A DNA stretch of 64,000 nt, from positions 22,884,927 to 22,948,926 of the forward strand of contig NC_037594.1 in the NCBI RefSeq assembly GCF_003073045.1. The letters are read 5' to 3'. The position numbers and the translations under genes were made by a program. Source of the stretch: Pomacea canaliculata (taxonomy: Eukaryota; Mollusca; Gastropoda; Architaenioglossa; Ampullariidae). This document shows, piece by piece, positions 37,891 to 50,700 of the stretch (its first letter is position 1; each line of letters begins with the position of its first letter). The notes beneath the pieces were generated by a model. The model had not been told where the DNA came from. It did not search any database and was given only the letters and a program-made list of their open reading frames with translations.

Positions 37891-38796
37891 ATGACGTGTA
37901 TAGGTGGATTGCTGTCTGTCTGCCAAGAAAGCTAGCTTCTTGCAAGTTCTCCAGTGTTAGTCTGGCGGCGAGCAAAACAAAGAATGTGACTAAACCGGAA
38001 TCTTTGAAGTATCATGCCTCGTTTTAGTAGTTAAAGGGATTTAAAGGCAAAATAAAACTGCTTAGAATCGCGTAAAGAGTAGGATAAATGTGAGTCTCGT
38101 CTATTTATATGAGTGTTCATGTGGAAAACGTATGAAGGTTTTTAGTAGAATGAATGTGTTTAATAAGAGAAATTACACGGGACTCGTTTTTTGCTTCCAT
38201 GGGGGAAAAGGTATAACGAAGTCTCGTTATCCGTCACGTGACCCTATGACGTGTGGGTTTCCATAGTGACAAATGCCTGAGAATGTGCTGACCCGATTGC
38301 ACGAAGAAGATGGAAAAGATTCAAAATTGTCTTTTCATCAGTTTCGACAGACAGAGCCTTACAAGCCTTACACACAGAGTGCGTCACACGATAAAATGAG
38401 TCAAATCTTCGCAATGACCTCAGACACTTCTGTCAGAGACTGACGTCACAACAAGATCTGACGTCAAAGAAGACTCCTCCGTTTGACCATCTCGGGAAGC
38501 TATTGCGATTACTATCGGCGAAGGAAGAAAAAAGGACACAAAGGTCGAGGTTTCACTGGTTTTTTTTTCAATTTTTTATAAACATGAGGGGCAACGGAAA
38601 TAGTGACGGTATAAGTGGTAATAAGTGAGAAACGTATAAATCGTTTACTTCCCTGTATGCTCTCGTGCTCTGTCCTTGTATTTGATAATATATTTTTGAA
38701 ACGTTTGACCGTCGCCAACAGCCTTATCACAAGCCTTTAGAATCCTTTAAATGGTAAAAAATAGTGTCTGGCAGCAGTCAGGGATACAAGTTCGTG
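37891..38796 (+). mobile_element. Unclassified TIR element 'X' with Kolobok-like insertion, SDR copy 3 5' flank
   Basis: Outer sequences equal those of the 248-bp X copy at 59255-59502: they start atgacgtgtataggtgg and end gatacaagttcgtg. Flanks gtatcag and gcatcaga correspond to the 8-bp duplication of the other unit. The same site is filled in both tandem units, so this insertion predates the duplication. Here X is interrupted by the element at 38035-38746. Confidence 0.75.
38035..38746 (+). mobile_element. Kolobok-like THAP transposon, non-autonomous, TTAA-flanked
   Basis: Flanked by TTAA at 38031-38034 and 38747-38750. Ends AGGGATTTAAAGGC and, inverted, AGGATTCTAAAGGC. Kolobok elements are known for TTAA duplications, RG-starting termini and THAP-domain proteins. 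A decayed THAP-like start lies at 38274 onward (MPENVLTRLHEEDGKDSKLS, then FHQF). The corresponding place in the right tandem unit (59440-59470) lacks the insertion, giving a clean empty site. Confidence 0.82.
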
Positions 38797-38821
38797 GCAT
38801 CAGAACTACGTGGTTTTGTGG

Positions 38822-38829
38822 TATAAAAA
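38822..38829 (+). promoter_or_regulatory. TATA box of SDR copy 3
   Basis: TATAAAAA about 140 bases before the candidate start codon at 38967. It sits just downstream of element X. In copy 4 the aligned stretch reads GGTAAAAAAACGG, with the TATA core lost. The TSS is inferred, not shown. Confidence 0.5.
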
Positions 38830-38966
38830 TCCCGGCTGCATGACCTTTCGGACAAGCTGTCACATCGACACGTGATTCATCTTTCAGCTTGTGACTTTGT
38901 TGGTGTCTTTTGCTGCTGGCAGATTGATAATCAAGGAACAAACACTGAACACGAAAGTAGAGCTTG

Positions 38967-41705
38967 ATGACTCTGACAATCTTGGTGAGCATATTTGACA
39001 AACACTTCATATTCCCAAGAGGCATAGGTGGTTTTCTTGCGACTGCTATGGGAGATTTATCTTGATTGCAGGGTTCGCCAGGTGTTACAGGAAGGTTAGC
39101 AATGTCTAGGATGAGAAAGTTTGAGTTGTATGTGGGATCAGTACGGTCACTGTTGTACGTACTCAGAAAGAAGGAAGTAGACGTGAGATGCTGAAAACCC
39201 CTCAATGCTTGATGTATGCATAGGAGGACAACATACTGCATCAAAGAAGAGCTCAACATTTTATCAAAGGTGTCCTCGGGGTTTGCTGGCACTCTTCAGA
39301 CGCGTGGAGATGTGTTAGAAACAATGACAAGGATCAGTGTAACCGCCCTTAAACACTAAGACAAGGAGGGATCATCATAATCTTTCCTTGATATTGGCTA
39401 GTCTACTGAATAATACACTCACCGCGGTTTTCTTCTATTATAAGGCAGAGGAAGTGTTGATGATACCATCGTCCCAGAAGGCTCTGTGGCAGTAAAAAAC
39501 GTATTACATTTATTTTTCACTGTCGCATTAGTAAAAGATAATACTGCATCTTGGAGATGATAGTGTGTTACTGACAGCTTAGATTAAGTGTTCAGTTTCT
39601 GTTTAGGTATATATTTGTAAAGAGAGATACATCAAGTACTCGTCGGCCAGTTAGGTGACCGATCAAGACCGTGTAGAGTAACAGATAAAAGACCTTATCC
39701 GTTGTCGCAAAATAACAGGAGAGTAGAGCAGTAGATTAACGTTGAGCTTATGCGAGGAGAAAGTTCTGGTCCACGTGAGCACGTAGCCAAACAGATAAAT
39801 TAACTCTAGATAGTAGCAAAGAATGTAGAATAAGGGTTGGAGGAGGGTGTTTCGACAATTACTAATGAAAGGACATGTCAACGCCCGCTGCAATTCTCAG
39901 GGAATGGACCTCGCGCCCCACAAATCTCTCAGCAAACGCCATCTGGCAACTGGCACACGTTTCGTGTCACGTGATATGCAGATGAAGGTGGTAACTTTTC
40001 TGGAAAACAGACTCCACATTTTATGTCGTTCAGTGTTTACAACAGAGTTTGTTTTTAATACAAAAAGTTTGTCGGGAATTCGCTTGCAAATTAGTTTTGC
40101 AGCACCGCTTCCTTCACACCTAGCAAGTTCTCTCGCAAATATTTTGCAAAATGATGAGGATTGTAGGTAGTAAGTAATATAGAAGACAACACTGACCAAG
40201 AGATACTTTTAGTAACCGCTGCAGCTACATTAGTCATTAGAGAAAACAGAGAGAAGAAGATGATGATGTGGACGAGGGCTTGGTTAAATATGCATGAGTA
40301 ATAGTTCTATAGTGATATTAACATGAAACACTTCTCCTGAGACCATAATATTATCGCCATTTTCACACTATAATTTGGTGGTAAAAGCGAGCCTACTCTA
40401 TTGAAGCATTCCGACTGGCTACAGACAGGAAATGTAGGTCATGCTCTGAGAGAAATAGAATCATGTCATATTGTTGCAAACCTTGCTGCGGGCCGTGTGC
40501 AAAGCTCGCAATGCCTTGTACAAGACTTGCAAACCTGCAACATGCGGTACATTAAAACGTGAGGGAAACCCTTAATGACAGAATGCAGAGCCTATGTGTG
40601 AATGTGAAGTGGTCAACAAGCAAGGATGACGATCAAAATATAAAATGTTGACCCTGCAGGTCAATACGGAGTACTGTATCCAGGATTTCAAGGTATCCTG
40701 GAGGGCGGTGGACAGAGGAAAAACCATCAAAGAAAGAAAAAAAGAACAAACAAACAAACAAAAAACCCAAACAAGCATATTTCTAATTTTCAAGCTCCCA
40801 CGAAGAAACATGCAAGCCCAGTTCGCCGATCTCAGTTTGTTGGTTGTTTACGAATGTGTAAATTACTCGTGAAATACAGATCGTCACATCTATTTATTTA
40901 GTATATGTTTATATTTTTCAGGATTGCATCTTCGTAGCACAACTGTTTCTTGCTTTAGTGTTAATTTACCAGCTGGTGACATGGCTCAGGTCACGATTAC
41001 GTGTCGGTGACTACGACAAGAAGCACGTACTTGTGACAGGTTGTGGCAACGGTTTCGGCTATCTCGTCGCTAAACGCCTGGACGGTTTGTATACAATTTG
41101 TTGACTTCTAAACACTGATAGCAAGACTGCCCGAGAGTTTATGTATCATTCTTTGGCTCTTAAATACTTCCAATGAAAATGCCTTGCGATTTGTAAAAGT
41201 CTTTGACTCTTGTGACTAGGTGTACAACACTCAGGTAGATTGTGGCAGGTAGCGAGCAATCAACACAAATACTAGCAGTCGGCAAAAGTACGAGCAGTCA
41301 TAAAACTTGTACTTCACTCCTTGACTCATTATTGAAGCTGTCGTAAAACCTTCTGATCATCCTTCTTAAAAAGCGAATAAAGGAAACAACTATTTAAAGG
41401 GCTACTCAAGGCTTGTGATAAGGCTGTGGCGACGGTCAAACGTTTCAAAACTATATTTAGTTACAAGGACAGAGCACGAGAGCAATACAGGAGAAGTAAA
41501 GGATTCGTTTCTCACTTAATTACCACTTATTAGCACTATTTCGGTTGCCGATGTTTATAAAAATTGAAAAAATCCAGTGAAATCGACCCGCCGAGCAATC
41601 GCGATATCTGGTGTTTAATAGATTTGTTCACTTTATTTTTTCTTCATTTGCTTTTTCTGCGCAATTAGCATTCTTCTGAATGGATACCTGCGCATCACAA
41701 ATCGA

Positions 41706-41742
<37 letters not shown>

Positions 41743-44700
41743 TTCCCGAGATGGAAGACTTGTCTCCTTATGACGTCAGTCTCCTTATGACATCAGTCTC
41801 TGACATGACGTCAGTCGCTGACATGAAGTGTCTGTGGTCATTGGGAAGATTTGGTGTTGGATTAGTGATATCCAAACTAATCTACAGTCTAGATTACTTG
41901 CAGCATAATACGTTCCACTCTTTGGGCTTCCAAAGCTTTTTCGTACTGGGATCGAGCCTTTCTATTGGTATGACCACACTTTTTGTATCGCCTTGTCATT
42001 AAGAAAAAGATGAAAAGAAACTTTTGACTCTCTTTCCATCTGTCTAAAGTTTTACATCCCATTTTATTAGTCATACCATAATAACATTGCTGATAAATTG
42101 TCCTGTCTTCCACCACACATTGTAACTATCATTTTGATAGATGTCATTGTATTACATCGTAGTTTCAAGAGCGTCATGCAAAAAGTGTAATATACATGTA
42201 TATATATTCATCAACAGTATCTTTAGGACTGCATTTGTACGCAGGCTTTGTTCCTTTCAAAATCCATCTTCTTCAGACACATTCACAGTTGTGTCACCTT
42301 GTTTATCAACGTATGTAGAGGTTTGCAAATTAGACTCCAGCTATACATTTGATCTATTATTTACAATGTACATACCCATATCTATCATTATTCAGTAAGA
42401 ATGCCCGACTGTTCATGTTTCCCATGGTAGCGTCCCTTTTGCTGACAGTCTGTTTCTCGTATGTTGACTGTTGTGCGGTTATTGACTTTCATGTGCAAAG
42501 TATTAACATAGGAAGGCAAGCTTTGCCAATTTGATTGTTCTTATGATTAGTAGTAGCAGCAGTCATCATGATGTCATCATCATTATCGTCATCCATGTCT
42601 ATACAAGTCTCTATCACCACTATTGAGGACACTCATCTATTTCTCCTGTTGCTCGCAGTGTTAGGGTTCCGAGTGTTTGCCGCCTGTCGCACGTCACAAG
42701 CGGCGGAGAAACTGCAGGAAGAGAGTTCTTCTCGCGTCACCACGTTGGTGCTTGACGTCACAGACGAGAAGAGTATCAGCGCCGCCAGAGACTTTGTGGC
42801 CGCCAGACTGCCGGAGGGTCAAGGTCAGATAATAATTATACAATCAATTATCCACTCTTAGCTTCAAATTATGGTAATGATTACATCATGCAACACATTA
42901 ACTGACTTGTGTGCTGGACACCACGAATGAATGAAACAACATTACCACGAACGTTTCACTGTAGGCAAAAGTCTATACGTCACATTGGAAGTCGTAAAGT
43001 GATTCTGTCTCAGTATTTTAATCGCTCTTTTGTTCATATTTTGTGTACACTGTCAACATTTAATACTTTTTCGTTTCTTGAAACACTTGATGAGTTAAGA
43101 TAAATTACGTAAAACAAACTAAACAAACTAAAACTCTCCCACTACCAGAGACACGTTCCATTTATTATGCTCTGTCAATCTTTCCAAAGTACTTACTATT
43201 CCTTTTTAGTTCAGAATTATGTACATAAGGAATGTAGTATTTTTTAAGGTTTACTACCTTTTTAAAATTGTTTATATCACTGAACATATAAATCCGAAGT
43301 AAAACGAAATCAATGTTTTGGTTTATACCATCATTTTATTTCGTATCATTTCAGTTCTAATCATCCCACCATCATCTTGTTCTTTTTTAAAGAAAAAAGA
43401 AATATAATCCGTATAACTCTTCTTTTTAAATTAAAAAAACTAAAGTCAATAATAATTTTACTAAGAATGAATAAAACAATCGTAAAATCAAACATAAGGA
43501 AATCTGTTGTATCAATCTATCTTTCAAAAGTAAAAAGCCAAAATACTTGGTAAAGTTGTCTAAACAAGCCTCAACACAACACATCTACATGAATTATTAA
43601 CTAACTCATCAACAGATAAAAGTTGTTTCAAACATAAACTGCAATAAGCAGTTACCAGTTAAGGCGGTAGTGACAAAAATTGAACAAAACTTTAAAAAAA
43701 AAATCCTTAGTCATGTGAGAGAGGTTCTTGCTTCTATGGACGACCACGTGTGTTTTCACTGCACTTCGCACAAACGCATAGAGTGACGAGTGAACACTAA
43801 CACTAATGTGAACACTTGGACTTTTGCGCTGTTGGAAGGTCTGTGGGGTGTTGTGAACAATGCGGCCATCGCTGGTCCTAATGCTCCCAGCGAGTGGGTG
43901 TCACGTGATGGGTATCAGACATGTCTGGCGGTCAACCTGTTTGGTCTGATTGACGTCACTCGGACTTTCCTGCCGCTCGTGCGTCGCGCGCGAGGACGTG
44001 TTGTGAACATCTCGAGCGTGTCGGGAAGAATTGCCGTGGGCCCCTCTCCTTACTGCGTGTCTAAATACGGCGTGGAGGCTTTCTCCGACTGTCTTCGGTA
44101 CGGCTATACTCACAGATAGTCTGTCGGGCGCAGAGAGAGAGAGAGAGAGTGTGTGATGATGACAAGCCATTCCCATACTTTTTTTCTTTGAACACATTAA
44201 ATTAAGTTTTTCAAAGAGAGAGAAAGAGAGATATGCTAATAGTAAACAACATCATTCTTGATTTAATTCCATATTTAATCTAACACGTCAATGACAAAGT
44301 ATATCTGATCGTACTATCGTAGAGAGTTCTAGAACAGTGATAGCTATCATGCTTTGGTGGATTATTTTGGCAGGAGAGAAGTGTACAGACAGGGTGTACA
44401 GGTGTGCATCATAGAAACTGGCCTCTTTAAAACAAATATCAATAAACAGGATATTTCATTCAAGTCATTTAAGATGTCCTACGATGCCACACCTGCTGAT
44501 ATCAGACAACATTACCCAGACTGGACAGTGGAAGCATGTGAGTTCAGTTCTCTTTTGAGATATTTTGACTTTTTTTACTTAAACAATTGACAATTAAGTT
44601 TTTAGTCTCATAATGAAGGTTTAAATGAACAATATTAAATATTAAACAAGATAAATAAATATGCTATATAAAAGAAATAGTTTGGTATTATTATTTACTG

Positions 44701-47700
44701 GTGTATGTATTTACTGTGGTATGCTAAGTTGGTGTTTAAAAGTTGGTTAACTGAAAAAGTAGGATTAGAAGCTGCGAAGGAGACTTCTAATGACTAGCCA
44801 CGGGACTGACTGACTAGCTGGTAAACACATCCACCCGTGTAACTATGGACGTGTATAGGTGGACTGCTGTCTGTCTGCGGAGACCAACGCTTAGCATCTT
44901 GCGAAGTTCTCTGCTGTTAGTCTTCTTCACAAGCGCAGAGACTCTGGCACCGCCATGTGTCACCACGTGTCTGTCTCGTCCTTTAGGCCGGACTGCTGTC
45001 TCGAGATTAGCAGCGCCTGACAAGGACAAACGCTTATCTACCATCCTCCTCCTCTGCTGTCTGAGACCAAACATCTACTGGTGATGAAGTGTTGTGCAAT
45101 CTGTGACAGAGTGGGTCTTCCGCACCTATTGAGTGAATTGTGCTGGAGCAGTCACGATTCCAAGACAGACCCACAGCGGAGAATCTGAACAGCCTTGAAC
45201 AGATGTGTTACAACGTTCCTCTTCGAGAGCCCAGTGTGAAGACGACGATTCTTAGCTGATCACAATGCTAAATCCTCATCTGCGATTATTATCCTCTCTA
45301 GTGATTGGTCAAGCACGCTTGAAACTTACTTCAGACCATTCGACTACCTAGCTACATCCAATCACTACGTAGCTAACACATGATGGACAGGTGGTCACTT
45401 TGACTGATTTCAGCCCACATTACACCCTCTTCTCTCCCCCTCCTCACTAGTAACGCGGTCTGCGACTGCGCCGCCATCCCAAATGGCTTCCTATTCACTA
45501 CCTGTTGTCCTGCATTAGGTGTACCGCGGACTTATGATTAACGGGCGTATTCTCTACCGCTGCTCTCCGCAACTCCCTTGAGAACTCCCTTGTAGCAACA
45601 CCTACCGTACCGCATTACGACCGGAACCTGCTCTATGTTCGTCGTGACGTAAGCAGTCATCGGTTCACAGGCTTCTGCTTTCAAGGGAGAAAAGCGGTGG
45701 CGAGACCTTCTAGTCTTTTGTCCAACCGACGGTCTAGTATCGCCAAATGTCGACTACTCTTTCCTCCACATAACGCTATTCCAACCGCTGACTCTGTAAC
45801 GATTTGCGATTCAAAGCGAATGTTATATTTTTTCTAATTGTTTGTTGTCTGTAATACCAGGGGAGAGCAGTCACGCGAATGGTGACGCAATCCCCACGCG
45901 GATTATTTCACGTCATTCGATGTGTTTTGACGTAGGGAAAGTTGACAATTGCGTAACCAGAGAGGTTAGATGTAGAGAGGGTGCACTCCTTCTTTATCCT
46001 TACTTGTTAAGAAAAGTAGTGACGGAGTTGCGTCCCTTCGAAAAAAGATGCTACGCCGCAGTTGCTACTATCAACCACTACTAAACAAAGTCGGCGCTAG
46101 CAGTGTTTATCTTTGGAGTAAATGTCTAGGTGTTTGCGATATCAAATGACCTTTATCTAAGAACAGATTTTTGTGTCTTTTATTCATGGGAATTGCTTAG
46201 ATGAGGGTTGTTTGGGAGAGTTTTTAATACATGTATGACAGCTGACTATATTTAAAAAGGATAACTTTTATAAATTCAAACAGCACATCCATGAGCACAA
46301 ATTTGCATTTATTTAAAATCCATAAAAATCTAATTTATGAGAATTTATTAATATGAGAAAAGCAGTTAAAAACAGAATTACACATGAATATAAACAAGCC
46401 ACATTCAGAAGACTTGCTCACATCTACTGAGACATATAGATTTCTGTTTACATACAAGCATGGGCAATAAATTCTCACACAAATCATAATAATCATAATT
46501 AATAACAAATCATAATACTACTATTAATAATAATGTATATATTTATGAGATTTGATGTCCCCTGGCCAACTGGCTGGAAGGGGAAGAGCTCTGTCGTCTT
46601 TTTGTTTTATCTAACATCCTCCTGGTGTTGGACTTGTGCTTATGTATAATTTTTGATGGGCCTGCCATCGTGTGTGTAGAGTGTAGTGCCTCTTTGCTTT
46701 GATGACTGCAATTCGTCGTAATTCTTTGTCCACCTTCAGCCTTGGCGATCGGCGGCGCGGTTCAGTGAGCTTCATGTCCGTTGGATCGGTGAACTTTTTG
46801 TGTGTGCTGGGGTCATTCGTCGTTCAATAGGACTGATGTCGTCTGTTGGATGTGTTCTGTGCAGCTATGTTTGCTATAGAATGCATTCCAGCTTATATGA
46901 CATGTTTGATCTTTGGCCTGCGGACTGTGCTTGTATTGCATGTAGACGCTGACCTTTGGCTGGAGGACCGTCATTTAGTTCTGACGTCACTTTATTTTAC
47001 GTCATTTTGTCATGTGTCATTTTCTCTCCTTTATGAGAGTGTCCGGGGTGTCTATGTAGAGGAAGCACCTTTGACTTTCCGGCAGCAGTGTCCCTTGGGA
47101 CAGACGGGAGCACTGGTCCTCACATGGCAATCAACTCTCACAGCTGGCTCCAGGTCCTTAACCTGGCTTCACCCCGGTAACCGCTTCTGCTGGCGGGCCA
47201 AACGCTGTGAGGGGCTGACGTGTTATTATGCACGTCAATAAAATACTTGGAGAGGAGATGGGCGCCACCAAGTTCGCCAAAGCCCACTGAAAGGACTTAT
47301 GGTAGCAAAACAGAATAGAAGCAACATGCCGGATCGGTCGAGGCCCGGATCACCAACGACCGCGCACCCCTCTGGTGGTCTCCAGGGAGGGGGCGACAAG
47401 TGTGATACTGGAACCAAGTCTACACCCAAGTCTACAATTAAGCTGCCTACACAAGGGACTACTATCGGAACATGGAATGTTCGCACACTCTTTCAATGCG
47501 GCAAAGTGAAAGAACTCACACACACGAGTTACAGCGTTACCGCTGGGACATAGTGGGACTTGCAGAAGTCCGATGGACTGGTTTCGGGGAGTCAACTACA
47601 GATGAAGGCCACAAGCTCTGGTTCAGCGGAGACGAAATCAAGCATGAACGTGGTGTCGCTTTCATTGTCAGGAAGGAGGTGGCTGGAACTGTCATCAGCT

Positions 47701-50700
47701 GCACCCCAGTCTCTAGCAGACTTATCTCCATCCGAATCTCTGCTCGACCGCACAACATCACCATTATACAAGTGTACGCCCCAACATCAGAACACGAAGA
47801 TGAAGAGGTTGAGGAATTCTACGAGGAGCTGGACAACATCATCAAGAAAACTCCGAAGAAAGACATCTTGCTTGTCCTTGGCGACTGGAATGCTACGATC
47901 GGCCCTGACGCTTACCAACAATGGGCAGGAACAGTCGGCAAGTTTGGCCTAGGCAACACCAACGCAAGAGGCCTCCGGCTACTAGAATTCGCTCAGAGTC
48001 ACCGTCTCACCATTGCCAATACCCTCCACCCGCACAAGAAGTCAAGAACTGTAACGTGGCATTCGCCGGGAGGTCTGGTCCATAACCAGATTGACTTCAT
48101 CTTGCTGCCTCAGCGTTTCAAATCAAGCATCAACAAAGCACAAACGAGGTCCTTTCCTGGCGCTGACATAGGCAGCGACCACAACCTCGTCCTCACTAGC
48201 CTCAAGTTGAAACTGAAGTTGAGACGTGACAACAATAAGAGCCCTCGCATCCGATTCAACCTTGAGAAGCTCAAAGATCCGGACACAGAGAGGATATTCC
48301 AGGCCCAGGTGGGGGGCAAATTTGCAGCCCTGGCTACTATAGACTGCGACATAGACGCCCTTGCTGGAAGTATCAAAGAGGTGCTACTCTCTACTGCAGA
48401 CGAAGTGCTGGGGAAGCAGAGGAAGCGCAAACAACCCTGGGTGACAGACGACATCCTTGATCTTTGCGACGAAAGGAGAGCCTTGAAGAGAGGGAGAGGT
48501 CGAGACCCGACGTCAGCAGACAAGTACAGACTTGTCAACCAGAAGATCAGAACAAGGATGAAGGAGGCAAAAGAAGATTGGATCGAAGACCAGTGTTGCA
48601 GCGTGGAAATAGGCATGGCAAGCGGAGACAGCAAGAAGGCATATGAAACACTGAAGGCCCTCACCAAGACTCAGCAGCGACCAGCCACAGTCATCGAAGA
48701 CAGCGCCGGACAGCTCCTTACGGGAAAACGCTGCTGTACTAAGTCGTTGGACTGAATATTGCCAAGACTTGTACAACTACAAGATCGAGCCAGACACCAG
48801 CATTCTCCAGCATCACCAGACTGGGACAAGAGAGGCTGAAGACCTGCCAGTCCTCACTGATGAGGTGAGAGAAGCTATGCACAGTCTGAAGGGAGGAAAG
48901 TCACCTGGTGTGGACAACGTACCTGCTGAGCTGCTGAAGCATGGAGGAGACGCAACAACCAAGGCCTTCACCACACTGTGTCAAAAGATATGGGAAGAAA
49001 AGAAATGGCCAAAAGAATGGGCTCAGTCTATCATCATCCCACTCCCTAAGAAAGGGAACCTGAGGCAGTGCCAGAACTACAGAACCATCAGTCTGATAAG
49101 TCACCCAAGCAAAGTAATGCTCAGAATCATCCTCAACCGCTTAAAACCTATTGCAGAGGAACTGCTGGCAGAAGAACAGGCTGGCTTCAGGGCTGGAAGA
49201 AGCACGGTAGAACAGATCTTTAACTGCCGTGTTATGATAGAAAAACACCTGGAGCATCAACGTCAACTATACCATAACTTCATCGATTTCAAAAAAGCTT
49301 TTGATCGTGTCTGGCACGATGGACTCTGGCAGGTCATGAGATCATTCAACATAGAGGAGGGACTGATCCAGATGGTAGCAGCACTCTACAAGAACGCCTC
49401 CAGCGCGGTACTACTCAACAACCAACTAGGCGAGTTCTTCGCGATGACGATCGGGGTCCGTCAAGGGTGCCTACTCTCTCCCATCCTTTTTAACATCTTC
49501 CTTGAAAAAATCATGCAAGACACCCTCCACAACCACCTTACCTCAATCTCCATTGGTGGCAGACCCCTGTGCAACCTCCGCTTTGCAGATGACATTGACC
49601 TCATGGCAGGCAGTAACAACGAACTTCAGGATTTGACGGACAGACTCTCCAGGCGAGCGGGGGCCTATGGCATGGAAATAAGCTCAGAAAAAAGCAAAAG
49701 TAATGATTATTTCCACCACCGACAGCAGCAGCAACATCGTCATGAACGGCCAGAAACTGGAGGAGGTCAACAGCTTCAAGTATTTGGGTGCCACCGCTGA
49801 CTAGAGATGGTTGCTGTACAGCAGAGATCCGTATCAGGATTGGTATGGCAACATCCGCAATGTCCAGGCTGGATAGGATCTGGCGAAGCAACTCAAATCA
49901 GCTTCAGTACCAAGCACAGGCTGTACAAGTCCCTCGTAGTGTCAATCCTACTCTACGGCTGCGAGACTTGGACGCTGCTTGCCGCAACGGAAAAGAAGCT
50001 CCAGGCCTTTGAGAACAAGTGCTTGAGAAAGCTGCTCCGCATCTCGTACCGCGAACACAAGACCAACGCATACGTACGGAGCACCGTAACCTCCCTCGTG
50101 GGCCCACATGAGCCCCTTCTGGCAACAGTGAAGCGGCGCAAGCTCGCCTGGTTCGGTCACGTCACCCGCCACAACACCCTGTCCAAGACGATCCTACAAG
50201 GAACCCTCGAAGGGAGCCGTCGTCGTGGTCGTCCGAGGAAAAGCTGGGTCACCAACATTAAAGAATGGACCGAACGCGAGATGCCAGACCTGCTCTCATC
50301 TGCTCAAGACAGGACCGGGTGGAAAATTCTGTCTGTTGCTGCTGCCGGACGGTCCCCCCTACGCCCGGACCGGGCATGGGACTGACCTGACCTGATATAT
50401 TTATATACATTCATATCCCTTGTTGTAATAACATTGGTTGACAATTGAAAGATAACAGCTATGCTTACTATGAAATATACAGCAAGCAGATACTCAAAAG
50501 GGATCATTCTCACATGTACTTTAAATGAAGATTTATAACATTTTCTTTCACACTTTTCTATAATAATTTTAAATTACTTTTAGCTTAAAAGCTACAAATG
50601 ATGTAACTTCAACATTTTTTGATTTCTTTTTGCTCCCTTTTCAAAAAAAGGACACAGAGCTATCTTTCAAAGAAAAATGAAGGCGAACATTGATAAATAG

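Noticed and set aside
41705-41742. Short direct repeat array that might suggest CRISPR-like structure
   Set aside because: It is a plain ATC microsatellite without spacers, in a eukaryotic intron.
44814-45084. Frames on both strands suggestive of a small gene
   Set aside because: The left part (44845-44926) is homologous to the terminal part of element X, and the rest lies inside X with no gene signature.
45085-45956. Possible terminal repeat of an LTR element together with 52271-53120
   Set aside because: The two stretches do not match as direct repeats, and no retroviral domains were seen.
46846-47241. 131-codon frame in the LINE 5' region as a possible ORF1
   Set aside because: No nucleic-acid-binding or coiled-coil motif was seen, and RTE elements often lack a clear ORF1.
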